NCBI GenBank assembly: GCA_902476265.1
Contig: CABSCP010000003.1
Coordinates: 1 to 64,000 of the forward strand
Length of the DNA: 64,000 nucleotides
Source of the DNA: an uncultured Lachnospiraceae bacterium
Lineage (GTDB): Bacteria; Bacillota; Clostridia; Lachnospirales; Lachnospiraceae
Direction of reading: 5' to 3'
Part shown: positions 43,838-51,042 of the stretch, in pieces
How the letters are laid out: the number at the start of each line of letters is the position of its first letter
Position numbering within the stretch: the first letter of the stretch is position 1
Notes under the pieces: model-generated
Told to the model about the DNA's origin: nothing
Seen by the model: the letters and a program-made list of their open reading frames with translations, nothing else
Database searches by the model: none
Made by a program: the position numbers and the translations under genes

Positions 43838-44722
43838 TTGATCAACTATACTTTTGGAAGCTACGGATTTTTAAATCTGGAAAAAATGGAAGATCCCCCG
43901 CTTTTTCTGCTGGATCTGGGGGTGGAACGGCGCTGTAAGGAATCCTATTACTGGGACAATTCCACCCGCCCGTCCTACAGCGGTTATCTGCTCCAGTTCA
44001 CCTTAAAAGGCGGCGGTTTTTTTGAAAAAGACGGTAAAAGAGAATGGGTCGGGGAAGGGTGCGGTTTTTTTGCAAAAATGCCGGAAAACAGCCGCTATTA
44101 TCTTCCTTTCGCCTCCGATCCTCAAGCGGCAGATCCTGCCTTAACCGGTTCCTTACCTGATGAATGGGAATTTTTCTTTCTGCATTTTGACGGTCCCGCT
44201 GCTCTGCCTTTTTACCAAACCCTGATAAAAGAATGGGGCCCTGTTTTTCCCCTGCCCGTAAACAGTCCGCCGGTAAGTCTCTTTTTCCGGCTTTTTGACC
44301 GCTGCCGCCAGAACGGTCTGGAGCGGTATGAAGGAGGGGAGTTTCTGTACCGCTTCCTGTCCCGGCTTCTGCAGGCTGTGGAAACACCGGCAGACGGCGG
44401 TTCTTTCCTTTTAAAACAGGCCCGGAACTATCTGAAAGAACACTTTGCGGATCTTTCCGGCATCGGAGAGGCCGCCGGATTCTGCCAGGTTTCCCAGGAG
44501 CACCTCACCCGCTGTTTTTCCCGGGAAACCGGGCAGACGCCCCTGCAATATCTCACGGGGCTGAGGCTGGAACACGGCCTGTTCCTGCTTTTAAATACGG
44601 ATGATACCATAGAGGATATCGCCAAAGCCTGCGGCTTTTTAAACGGCAATTATTTTGCAAAGGTGTTCCGCCGCTATCTGCAGTGCTCCCCGGAAAGCTA
44701 CCGGAAACGGAACCGGGGCTGA
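43838..44722 (+). CDS. AraC-family regulator beside GH27
   Basis: About 294 aa. N-terminal cupin-type sensor domain (YSGYLLQFTLKGGGFFEKDGKREWVGEGCGFF) and C-terminal AraC DNA-binding domain (LSGIGEAAGFCQVSQEHLTRCFSRETGQTPLQYL and IEDIAKACGFLNGNYFAKVFRRYLQCSPESYRKR). The proposed start is TTG at 43838, with GGAGGGT six bases upstream; a GTG at 43799 would add 13 residues but lacks a ribosome site. It diverges from GH27 across 132 bases holding a TTGAT/ATCAA dyad and is the likely regulator of that gene. Confidence 0.82.
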   Translation: MINYTFGSYGFLNLEKMEDPPLFLLDLGVERRCKESYYWDNSTRPSYSGYLLQFTLKGGGFFEKDGKREWVGEGCGFFAKMPENSRYYLPFASDPQAADPALTGSLPDEWEFFFLHFDGPAALPFYQTLIKEWGPVFPLPVNSPPVSLFFRLFDRCRQNGLERYEGGEFLYRFLSRLLQAVETPADGGSFLLKQARNYLKEHFADLSGIGEAAGFCQVSQEHLTRCFSRETGQTPLQYLTGLRLEHGLFLLLNTDDTIEDIAKACGFLNGNYFAKVFRRYLQCSPESYRKRNRG

Positions 44723-44759
44723 GACGGAGGCTGTCAGTCGTTACCATTCTCAGTCACCG

Positions 44760-45728
44760 TCAGTCCACTTTCAGCAGCGTATCCCCGATCCGCACCTGCG
44801 CGATTTCTTCCGGATCCAGAATTTCATGCCATAAAAGCTCCCTCCGGCAGAAAATAAATGCGCTGCTTTGGCCTCCCCCGTAAGCTTTTACCTCTGTGCC
44901 GTCCTTTTTTACCACGGTTATGGCCGCTTTGTCAAAAGATTCCTTGCTGTAGCCGGAGGGTCCTTTGAGTTTCACCGCTTCTACCCCCACGCCCAGGGGC
45001 GTCAGTTCCACCGCCGTCACATAATAAGTATCGCTGCCGCAGACAGCTTTGGTCCACTGACGGACTGTTTTTCCTGTATCCTCGGGAATGGGCAGCGACA
45101 GCCTCCAGCTGCCCTCTGCCAGCGCTCGGTCCTGCCCGTTGACATATTCTCGGATCCCGCTGATATCCAGCAGCAGATAATCTTCCTTTCGCTTCTCTGA
45201 CAGACTGAGCACGAGCAGCAGAGTCATCCGGTTTGCATCGGTTTGTTCCAAAACTTCCGTATGCCATCCGCCTCCCGGAAAGAAGCCTTCCTCTCGGTCT
45301 GTTGTTTCTCTCTTTGAAACCCGGGGAATCAGATCCAGGCCGTATACATGATCCAGCGAATCTCCCTGTAAATCTGTCACCTCAAGAACGGCATAAATCT
45401 GTTTTCCGTCGCCGGCCGCTTCTTCCACCCTGATTTGATATCCACAATCCTCTGCCGTCATCCCCGCCTGCACGGACATTTCCTCAAGCAGCCGCTTCTC
45501 CTTTTCCCCGTCTGCATGAAACCAGGACCTCAAACCCGCTCCTCCAGCGCTCTGTGCGGCAAAAGCCCCCACAGACAGCCCCGCCAAAAGCAGACAGGCG
45601 GCCAGGACAACGGCCCACTTACCGGAGAGAATTTTCCAATTCTTTTTTCTTTTTTGAAAACAGGCCTCCGCCTGCATCAGATCCTCCTCTTCGGGCTCCA
45701 GAAAATCGATCCATTCCTCCGTTTTCAT
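44760..45728 (-). CDS. Membrane-anchored sigma-factor partner (putative anti-sigma factor)
   Basis: A 322-aa protein with a short acidic cytoplasmic N-terminus, one membrane helix (about residues 38-58, WAVVLAACLLLAGLSVGAFAA) and a large exported domain. It starts inside the stop of the sigma-factor gene (ATGA), the usual place for an anti-sigma factor. The outer domain resembles the DUF4179-type proteins found with clostridial ECF sigma genes. No zinc-binding ZAS motif (HxxxCxxC) is visible, so the type is not the classical one. Regulation of the sigma factor is inferred from position and topology. Confidence 0.7.
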   Translation of the reverse strand: MKTEEWIDFLEPEEEDLMQAEACFQKRKKNWKILSGKWAVVLAACLLLAGLSVGAFAAQSAGGAGLRSWFHADGEKEKRLLEEMSVQAGMTAEDCGYQIRVEEAAGDGKQIYAVLEVTDLQGDSLDHVYGLDLIPRVSKRETTDREEGFFPGGGWHTEVLEQTDANRMTLLLVLSLSEKRKEDYLLLDISGIREYVNGQDRALAEGSWRLSLPIPEDTGKTVRQWTKAVCGSDTYYVTAVELTPLGVGVEAVKLKGPSGYSKESFDKAAITVVKKDGTEVKAYGGGQSSAFIFCRRELLWHEILDPEEIAQVRIGDTLLKVD

Positions 45729-46288
45729 AAAAGAATCACCCCCTTTTTTGTCAGCTCGCCCTTTAATTTTTTTCGGCCTCTCCGCAGACGGTTTTCCACC
45801 TGCTTTTCTGTCATGGCAAGCTGTACCGCGATTTCCTTCACCGGCAGGAAATAAAAATACCGCAAGAGGAAAATGTTCCGGTCCGGCTGCTTCATCCCAT
45901 GCACAGCTGCCCTGATCACCGCCGCATTCTCCCGCTTTGCCACCTCGTCCGAAAAATCCGGCACGATCCCCAGCCGTTCCTCTTCCCCAAAATCCGCAAT
46001 GGGAATGGCTCTCTCCCCTTTATTTTTCCGCAGACGATCGATGGCCGTATGTCTGGCCACCCCATAGATCCAGGCCGAAAGGCTGCCTTTTTCCCCATCA
46101 TAAGCTGAGATATCCTGCCACAGCTTTACAAAGATATCCGCCATACATTCCTCTGTCTCCTGCTCTCCGGCGTCATAAAGCACCCGTTTTACCATCCGCT
46201 TTATTTTCTGCCCGTATTGCTCCATTGCAGCGGCAATCCCTTTTTCCGGTTCCTCTAAAAGCAGCCGGACGATCTCTTCCTCGTTCAT
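45725..46288 (-). CDS. ECF-like RNA polymerase sigma factor
   Basis: A 187-aa sigma-70 family protein with region 2 (ECMADIFVKLWQDISAYDGEKGSLSAWIYGVARHTAIDRLRK) and region 4 (MKQPDRNIFLLRYFYFLPVKEIAVQLAMTEKQVENRLRRGRKKLK) and no regions 1 or 3, as in ECF factors. It probably directs a small envelope or stress regulon with the membrane protein downstream. The target promoter is not evident. Confidence 0.88.
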   Translation of the reverse strand: MNEEEIVRLLLEEPEKGIAAAMEQYGQKIKRMVKRVLYDAGEQETEECMADIFVKLWQDISAYDGEKGSLSAWIYGVARHTAIDRLRKNKGERAIPIADFGEEERLGIVPDFSDEVAKRENAAVIRAAVHGMKQPDRNIFLLRYFYFLPVKEIAVQLAMTEKQVENRLRRGRKKLKGELTKKGVILL

Positions 46289-46346
46289 TTCCGTCCCCCT
46301 TAAATGCCTCTTACCTTAATACTTCGTAAAAAGCCAGACATTTCCC

Positions 46347-47699
46347 TCACTTTTGGTCCCTGTTTTTCAGACATTTTCTGAGATACACAGAAAAAATGAC
46401 CGCCGCGGCTGCCGCCGTCAAAAATTCCGATATCGGAAAGGCCGCCCATATGCCGGAAACGCCCCATATCCTGCTCCCGATCCAGGCGGCAGGCACGATG
46501 GTCACCAGATACCGGAGCAGGGAGACGAAAAAGGAAGCGAGTCCCTCTCCCAGCGCTTCCAGCGCTCCTGAGGCTGTCACACTGATGCCGGAAACCACAA
46601 AACCAAAGCTGATGATCTGCAGCGCCATAGCGCCTTCCCGTATGGTGATCCCATCCTGGGTAAAGAGTTTCATAATGAGCGCCGGCGCCAGGAAAAACAG
46701 CAGCATTCCCGCCGTCATAATGACCAGGATCATGGCGGTACAGACCGCCAGGATTTTTTTCATGCGCTGCCTTTCCCCCGCGCCGTAGTTGTAGCTCAAA
46801 ACCGGTCGCATCCCCTGAACGATCCCGCTGGCCGGAAGATAAATAAAGGACTGCAGTTTAAAATAAACGCCCAGTATCAGCACATAGACCGGCGCAAAGG
46901 CTCCCGCTATCCCGTTGAGAATCGTGACCAGGACGGAAGGCAGTCCCATTGTGAAGGCGGAAGGGATTCCCACCTGATACAGTTTTTGGAAGATTTCCCG
47001 ATGGGGGCGCATCCATCTGACTTTCACGGTCAGGCCCAGCCCTTTTTTCCAAAACCACAGCAAATATAAAATCAGCGTCACAAACTGCCCGATCACTGTG
47101 GCCACTGCCGCCCCTGTGACTTCCATCCGGGGCACCGGCCCCAGGCCGAAAATAAATACCGGGTCCAAAAGGATATTGGCGATGCAGCCGGCCGCCAGGC
47201 ACAGCGTGGGCACCATCATATTTCCCACCGCCTGATAGATTTTTTCAAATGCGATATGCACCGTGGCCACCACGGAAAATACCAGCACCAGGACGCCGTA
47301 TTCCAAGCCCCAGTCATAGATTTTTCCCTGTGCCTCAAACAATTTTAAAAAGGCAGGAAGCACGGCGGTCAGTATCACCGAAAGCCCTGCCCCATGAAAA
47401 AAACTCAGCAGCAGGCCCTGGCAGGCTGCCTTTCCCGCCTTTTCCTTTTCTCCCGCCCCCAGAAAAAAAGCCACCGCCGCATTGATTCCCACGCCAAAAC
47501 CCACGCCCACGGAGGTGACCAGCATCTGCAAGGGATAAACCAGAGATACCGCCGTCAGCGCGTCCTCTCCGATGCGTGCCACAAACATGCTGTCTATGAT
47601 GTTGTATAGCGAATTGATCAGCATGGACAGCATCATGGGCAGCGCCATGGATAAAACCAGCGGAAAAACCCGTTTTGTTTTCATAAATTCCTGATTCAT
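46347..47699 (-). CDS. MATE-family multidrug/cation antiporter
   Basis: A 450-aa exporter with 12 predicted membrane helices in two similar halves. VFPLVLSMALPMMLSMLINSLYNIIDSMFVARIG is the typical MATE opening, and GAVATVIGQFVTLILYL and QGMRPVLSYNYGAG are family segments in the two halves. Substrates are usually cationic drugs or metabolites; nothing here defines them. The ATG at 47699 has AGGAGG eight bases upstream. An unusually long, partly structured leader precedes it. Confidence 0.9.
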   Translation of the reverse strand: MNQEFMKTKRVFPLVLSMALPMMLSMLINSLYNIIDSMFVARIGEDALTAVSLVYPLQMLVTSVGVGFGVGINAAVAFFLGAGEKEKAGKAACQGLLLSFFHGAGLSVILTAVLPAFLKLFEAQGKIYDWGLEYGVLVLVFSVVATVHIAFEKIYQAVGNMMVPTLCLAAGCIANILLDPVFIFGLGPVPRMEVTGAAVATVIGQFVTLILYLLWFWKKGLGLTVKVRWMRPHREIFQKLYQVGIPSAFTMGLPSVLVTILNGIAGAFAPVYVLILGVYFKLQSFIYLPASGIVQGMRPVLSYNYGAGERQRMKKILAVCTAMILVIMTAGMLLFFLAPALIMKLFTQDGITIREGAMALQIISFGFVVSGISVTASGALEALGEGLASFFVSLLRYLVTIVPAAWIGSRIWGVSGIWAAFPISEFLTAAAAAVIFSVYLRKCLKNRDQK

Positions 47700-47702
47700 C
47701 AA

Positions 47703-47934
47703 AATTTCCTCCTAAACGTAATCGTCTCTTTTTCCAGTATGTCCAAATGGGATGTCATTCGGTTTTAAACATCAAAAAAGACCATAAATTCCGCTGTTTA
47801 ACTCAGAAACAACAAAACCTATAGTCTTACAAAAGACGACCCTGTATCTATTTCCCCCGGATAGGACATTTCCCTCCTGTCCGGCCCGATAAGGATATCA
47901 TACCTTCGTACAAAAGACAATCCTTTTTTATTGC
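47703..47934 (-). promoter_or_regulatory. Structured leader upstream of the MATE gene, identity unknown
   Basis: Read on the minus strand, this gene-free stretch forms several hairpins: AAGGAT/ATCCTT near 47890-47923, a CCGGACA...TGTCC...CCGG stem near 47858-47883, and GTCTT/AAGAC near 47823-47836. The phrase GTCTTTTGTA occurs twice. It does not match, by eye, the riboswitch classes I tried (listed under rejected items). It may be a cis-acting RNA or simply the promoter region. Confidence 0.3.
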
Positions 47935-48228
47935 TGCGCTTCTGCCCTGTCACCATCCCGTGCGGCGGCGGTCAGCGCCTGCAGGCAGAGACGTGTTTTT
48001 TTTGTGACTTATCCGATGCGGCTTAGAAATACCTGCTGCAGACAGACGGCTTTTTGCCGCCGGGCAGAAGCTGTTTGAGCGAAGCGAGTTTCTTCTGCCC
48101 GGCGGCAGTTCAAAAGGCGGCTGACTGCGGCCGGTATTTCTTGCCGGATCGGATCGGAACAAAAACACGCGCCTCTGCCGGCAGGCGCTGACCGCCGCCG
48201 CACGGGATGGTGACAGGGCAGAAGCGCA
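47935..48228. mobile_element. 294-bp giant-hairpin element with perfect 48-bp terminal inverted repeats (MITE-like)
   Basis: The first 48 bases (47935-47982) and last 48 bases (48181-48228) are perfect inverted copies. The pairing goes on, imperfectly, all the way inward to a second perfect 15-bp stem (48056-48070 with 48092-48106) around a 21-base loop, so the entire element is one hairpin centred at 48081. It is GC-rich, encodes no plausible protein and shows no clear target-site duplication. It lies between the leaders of two divergent operons. A MITE, a repetitive palindromic element or a long hairpin RNA are the options. Confidence 0.7.
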
Positions 48229-48262
48229 CGGCCTTACGGATGCGTTTCTCCTGGTGCCCCGC

Positions 48263-48291
48263 TTGTATTTTTTCAGGGCCGGCTCTATAAT
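48263..48291 (+). promoter_or_regulatory. Promoter of the two-component/ABC operon
   Basis: TTGTAT (48263-48268) and a perfect TATAAT (48286-48291) are 17 bases apart, 58 bases before the GTG start of the response regulator. Confidence 0.75.
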
Positions 48292-48349
48292 AAGCCTATC
48301 GGGGCAGTTATGCCGCCGGAGAGCACAAACGGAAAGGATACCGATATCT

Positions 48350-49045
48350 GTGAAACAAAAAATATTATTGTTGGAAGACGATTTGAGTTTGGTGGACGGG
48401 CTTTCCTATGCCCTTCAAAGAGACGGGTTTGCTCTGGACACCGCCCACACCGTAAAGGAAGCATACGGTCTGCTGGCCTGTACTCCCTATGATTTACTGC
48501 TTTTGGATATCACCCTGCCCGACGGGAACGGTTTTCAGGTATGCCGTCATGTGCGGGAAAAAGGCAATCCCGTTCCCATCATTTTTTTAACGGCTTTGGA
48601 TGAGGAATTGAATGTGATCCGGGGGCTGGACGGGGGCGGCGACGATTATATCACCAAGCCTTTCCGGCTGGGAGAGCTCTGTTCCCGGATCCGCGCCCTG
48701 CTGCGAAGAAGCGGCGCCCCCATTGCTTCTGCAAGCTGGCTTTCTTCCGGTCCTGTGGAGGTGGATCTGTCCGCCTGCAGGGTCTTTTTAAAGGGGCGGC
48801 CCCTGGAGCTGACCGGGGCGGAATACCGGCTGTTGTGCTATTTCATTCAAAATGCGGAGCGTACGTTGTCCCGCAATCTCATATTGGATGCGCTTTGGGA
48901 CGGAAACGGGAATTTTGTGGATGACAATACGCTGTCCGTTTATATCCGGCGTCTCCGGGAAAAAATAGAGACAGATCCTTCCCGGCCCGAACATCTTCTG
49001 ACCGTGCGCGGCCTGGGGTATCAGTGGAAAGGGGGGCAGCCATGA
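48350..49045 (+). CDS. OmpR-family response regulator
   Basis: A 231-aa protein. The receiver domain has the acidic pair in LLLEDDLSLVDG and phosphorylatable D53 in LLLLDITLPDGNG; the conserved Lys is in DYITKPF. A winged-helix DNA-binding domain follows (ELTGAEYRLLCYFIQNAERTLSRNLIL, LSVYIRRLREKIE, TVRGLGYQWK). The start is taken as GTG at 48350, which gives the canonical N-terminus; AAAGGA is upstream. It overlaps the kinase gene by ATGA and likely controls the ABC transporter next in line. Confidence 0.92.
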   Translation: MKQKILLLEDDLSLVDGLSYALQRDGFALDTAHTVKEAYGLLACTPYDLLLLDITLPDGNGFQVCRHVREKGNPVPIIFLTALDEELNVIRGLDGGGDDYITKPFRLGELCSRIRALLRRSGAPIASASWLSSGPVEVDLSACRVFLKGRPLELTGAEYRLLCYFIQNAERTLSRNLILDALWDGNGNFVDDNTLSVYIRRLREKIETDPSRPEHLLTVRGLGYQWKGGQP

Positions 49046-50271
49046 GTTTCCTTGCAGAAAAACAGTCCCGTCACTATTTTCTCTTTCTTTGCGCTTTTTC
49101 GGCGGTGCTTGTGTGCACCGCTGTTTTTGCCGCATGGGGGCACGGGCGGCAGACCCGGCATGCGCTGCTGTCATGGGAGCAGGCCGTTTCTTCTTCCCTG
49201 TTGGATGAGGGGGTGGCTCCCGCCGTCATCGCAAAAGCATTCCAAAATCCTGCGGTCTCTCAGAAAGGCCTGACCTTTCTTCGTCAGCTGGGACATACGG
49301 AAGAAACGCCTCTTTGGCTGCTGCCGTTCCTATGGCGCTCTACTCTTGTGTTCCTTCTTTTCTCTTTTTCAGGCGCCCTTGTTCTGGGCGGTCTGCTGCT
49401 CTTTTTTTCCGCCCGCTGGTTTGGGAGGAGGGAACGACTCTATCTGTCCGCCGCCGGTATCCTTTCCCGTTTTTCGGAAGGGAACTTTTCCGATCATCTT
49501 CCCGGAAATGAGCCGGGCGCCCTCTATCGAATGTTCACCCTGGCGGATCAGCTGGCCACGGCTTTGCAGTCTAAGACGGAAACGGAGCATCAGGGCCGGG
49601 AATTTTTAAAGGATACGATCTCGGATATTTCCCATCAGCTAAAAACCCCTCTGGCCGCTCTCACCATGTATACGGAAATCATTCTGGATGAGCCGGAAAA
49701 GCCGGATACCGTGCGGGAATTCGCCCAAAAATCCATGCAGTCTCTGTCCCGCATGGAGCAGCTGATTTCTTCCCTTTTAAAAATGATGCGTCTGGATGCA
49801 GGCAGTATTCTTTTTGAGAAAGCGCGGTGTCCTGTAAAGGCGCTGGCTTTCCGGGCCGCCGAAAATCTGTGGGACCGGGCAAAGGCAGAAGGAAAAGAGA
49901 TTCTTCTGGAAGGAGACGAGGCAGAAACGGTTTTCTGTGATGCAGAATGGACCGGTGAGGCGCTGGGAAATCTTCTGAAAAATGCGCTGGATCATATGGA
50001 ATCCGGCGGCTTTGTCCGGGTGCACTGGCAGTCTTCCCCTACCATGCTGCGGATTTTTGTAACCGATGACGGATGCGGCATCGCACCAGAGGATATTCAT
50101 CATATTTTTAAACGGTTTTATCAAAGCAGGCGGACGGACAATCGGCAGGGAGCCGGTCTGGGACTGCCTCTGGCAAAGGCGATCATCGAGGGGCAGGGCG
50201 GCATTCTTTCCGTGGAAAGTGAGCCCGGTGCAGGAACCACTTTCACCATTTCCTTCCTTACAAATCTGTAA
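49042..50271 (+). CDS. Sensor histidine kinase
   Basis: A 409-aa membrane kinase with helices at about 12-32 and 101-124 enclosing a short extracellular sensor of about 70 residues. An HAMP-like segment follows, then HisKA with the phospho-acceptor H198 in SDISHQLKTPLAALTMY, and HATPase motifs NLLKNALDHM, VTDDGCGI and GAGLGLPLAKAI. Its start lies in the ATGA shared with the response regulator. The small sensor and the adjacent FtsX-type transporter fit systems that sense cell-wall-active peptides; the ligand is unknown. Confidence 0.92.
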   Translation: MSFLAEKQSRHYFLFLCAFSAVLVCTAVFAAWGHGRQTRHALLSWEQAVSSSLLDEGVAPAVIAKAFQNPAVSQKGLTFLRQLGHTEETPLWLLPFLWRSTLVFLLFSFSGALVLGGLLLFFSARWFGRRERLYLSAAGILSRFSEGNFSDHLPGNEPGALYRMFTLADQLATALQSKTETEHQGREFLKDTISDISHQLKTPLAALTMYTEIILDEPEKPDTVREFAQKSMQSLSRMEQLISSLLKMMRLDAGSILFEKARCPVKALAFRAAENLWDRAKAEGKEILLEGDEAETVFCDAEWTGEALGNLLKNALDHMESGGFVRVHWQSSPTMLRIFVTDDGCGIAPEDIHHIFKRFYQSRRTDNRQGAGLGLPLAKAIIEGQGGILSVESEPGAGTTFTISFLTNL

Positions 50272-50310
50272 GAATGGTTTCATCTGCCAGTAAGGTTTGC
50301 ATGGTATGCT
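50257..50310 (+). promoter_or_regulatory. Candidate response-regulator box and promoter before the ABC genes
   Basis: A palindrome CTTACA-AATC-TGTAAG spans 50257-50272, overlapping the kinase stop. A second GTAAG follows at 50290-50294, 22 bases (two helix turns) after the first. A -10-like TATGCT lies at 50305-50310 without a good -35 box, as expected for an activated promoter. Confidence 0.5.
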
Positions 50311-50358
50311 CTTTCCATCCCCTCCGTATACAAGGGGAAAGAAAGGATGGTGTATTTT

Positions 50359-51042
50359 ATGGAATTGTTAAAGGTTAAGGATCTGTGCAAAACCTACGGG
50401 ACAGGGGATTCCCGGGTGGAGGCTTTGAAAAATGCTTCTTTTTCTCTCTCAAAAGGGGAATTCGCCGCTGTTGTGGGAGAGTCCGGTTCCGGTAAAAGTA
50501 CGCTGTTAAACTGTATCGGCGGTCTGGATACCCCCACTTCTGGAAAAATTTTCTTAAACGGGATCGATTTCGCTTCCATGAACGAAACCCGGCGGACGAT
50601 TTTCCGCCGTCAGAACATCGGTTTCATTTTTCAGTCCTTCCATCTGGTGCCGGAACTGAATGTGGAGCAGAATATCATTTTCCCTCTGCTTTTGGACGAT
50701 CAGAAACCCGATCAGGCAAAGGTGGAGGAAATCCTGGAGGTGTTGAATTTAGGAGACCGCCGTCATCATCTGCCCGGGCAGCTTTCCGGCGGTCAGCAGC
50801 AGCGCGTGGCGATCGGCAGGGCCCTGATCACGAAGCCTATGCTGATTTTAGCGGATGAGCCTACCGGCAATCTGGACACTCAGAACAGTCAGGATGTGAT
50901 GGATCTGCTTTTAAGCGCTTCCCGCCGTTATCAGCAGACGATTTTGATGATCACCCATAATGCGCATCTGGCGGCATCCGTGGACCGGGTGCTGCAGGTT
51001 CGTGACGGTGTTCTCAGCGATTTGGGAGGGGTGCGGTCATGA
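50359..51042 (+). CDS. ABC transporter ATPase, MacB/LolD type
   Basis: A 227-aa ATPase of the lipoprotein/antimicrobial-peptide export class. Walker A GESGSGKSTLL, signature LSGGQQQRVAIGRAL, Walker B MLILADEPTGNLD and switch His in MITHNAHLA are intact. The start at 50359 matches the family's short N-terminus; an ATG at 50347 is possible. It overlaps the FtsX permease gene by ATGA. Confidence 0.93.
   Translation: MELLKVKDLCKTYGTGDSRVEALKNASFSLSKGEFAAVVGESGSGKSTLLNCIGGLDTPTSGKIFLNGIDFASMNETRRTIFRRQNIGFIFQSFHLVPELNVEQNIIFPLLLDDQKPDQAKVEEILEVLNLGDRRHHLPGQLSGGQQQRVAIGRALITKPMLILADEPTGNLDTQNSQDVMDLLLSASRRYQQTILMITHNAHLAASVDRVLQVRDGVLSDLGGVRS

Noticed and set aside
47703..47934. Known riboswitch before the MATE gene
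   Set aside because: By eye it does not fit the purine, guanidine (ykkC, mini-ykkC), PRPP, cyclic-di-GMP or THF consensus, so only an unidentified leader is reported.
47935..48228. Giant hairpin as a transcription terminator
   Set aside because: It lies between divergent operons, upstream of both, has no terminal T run, and is far longer than a terminator.
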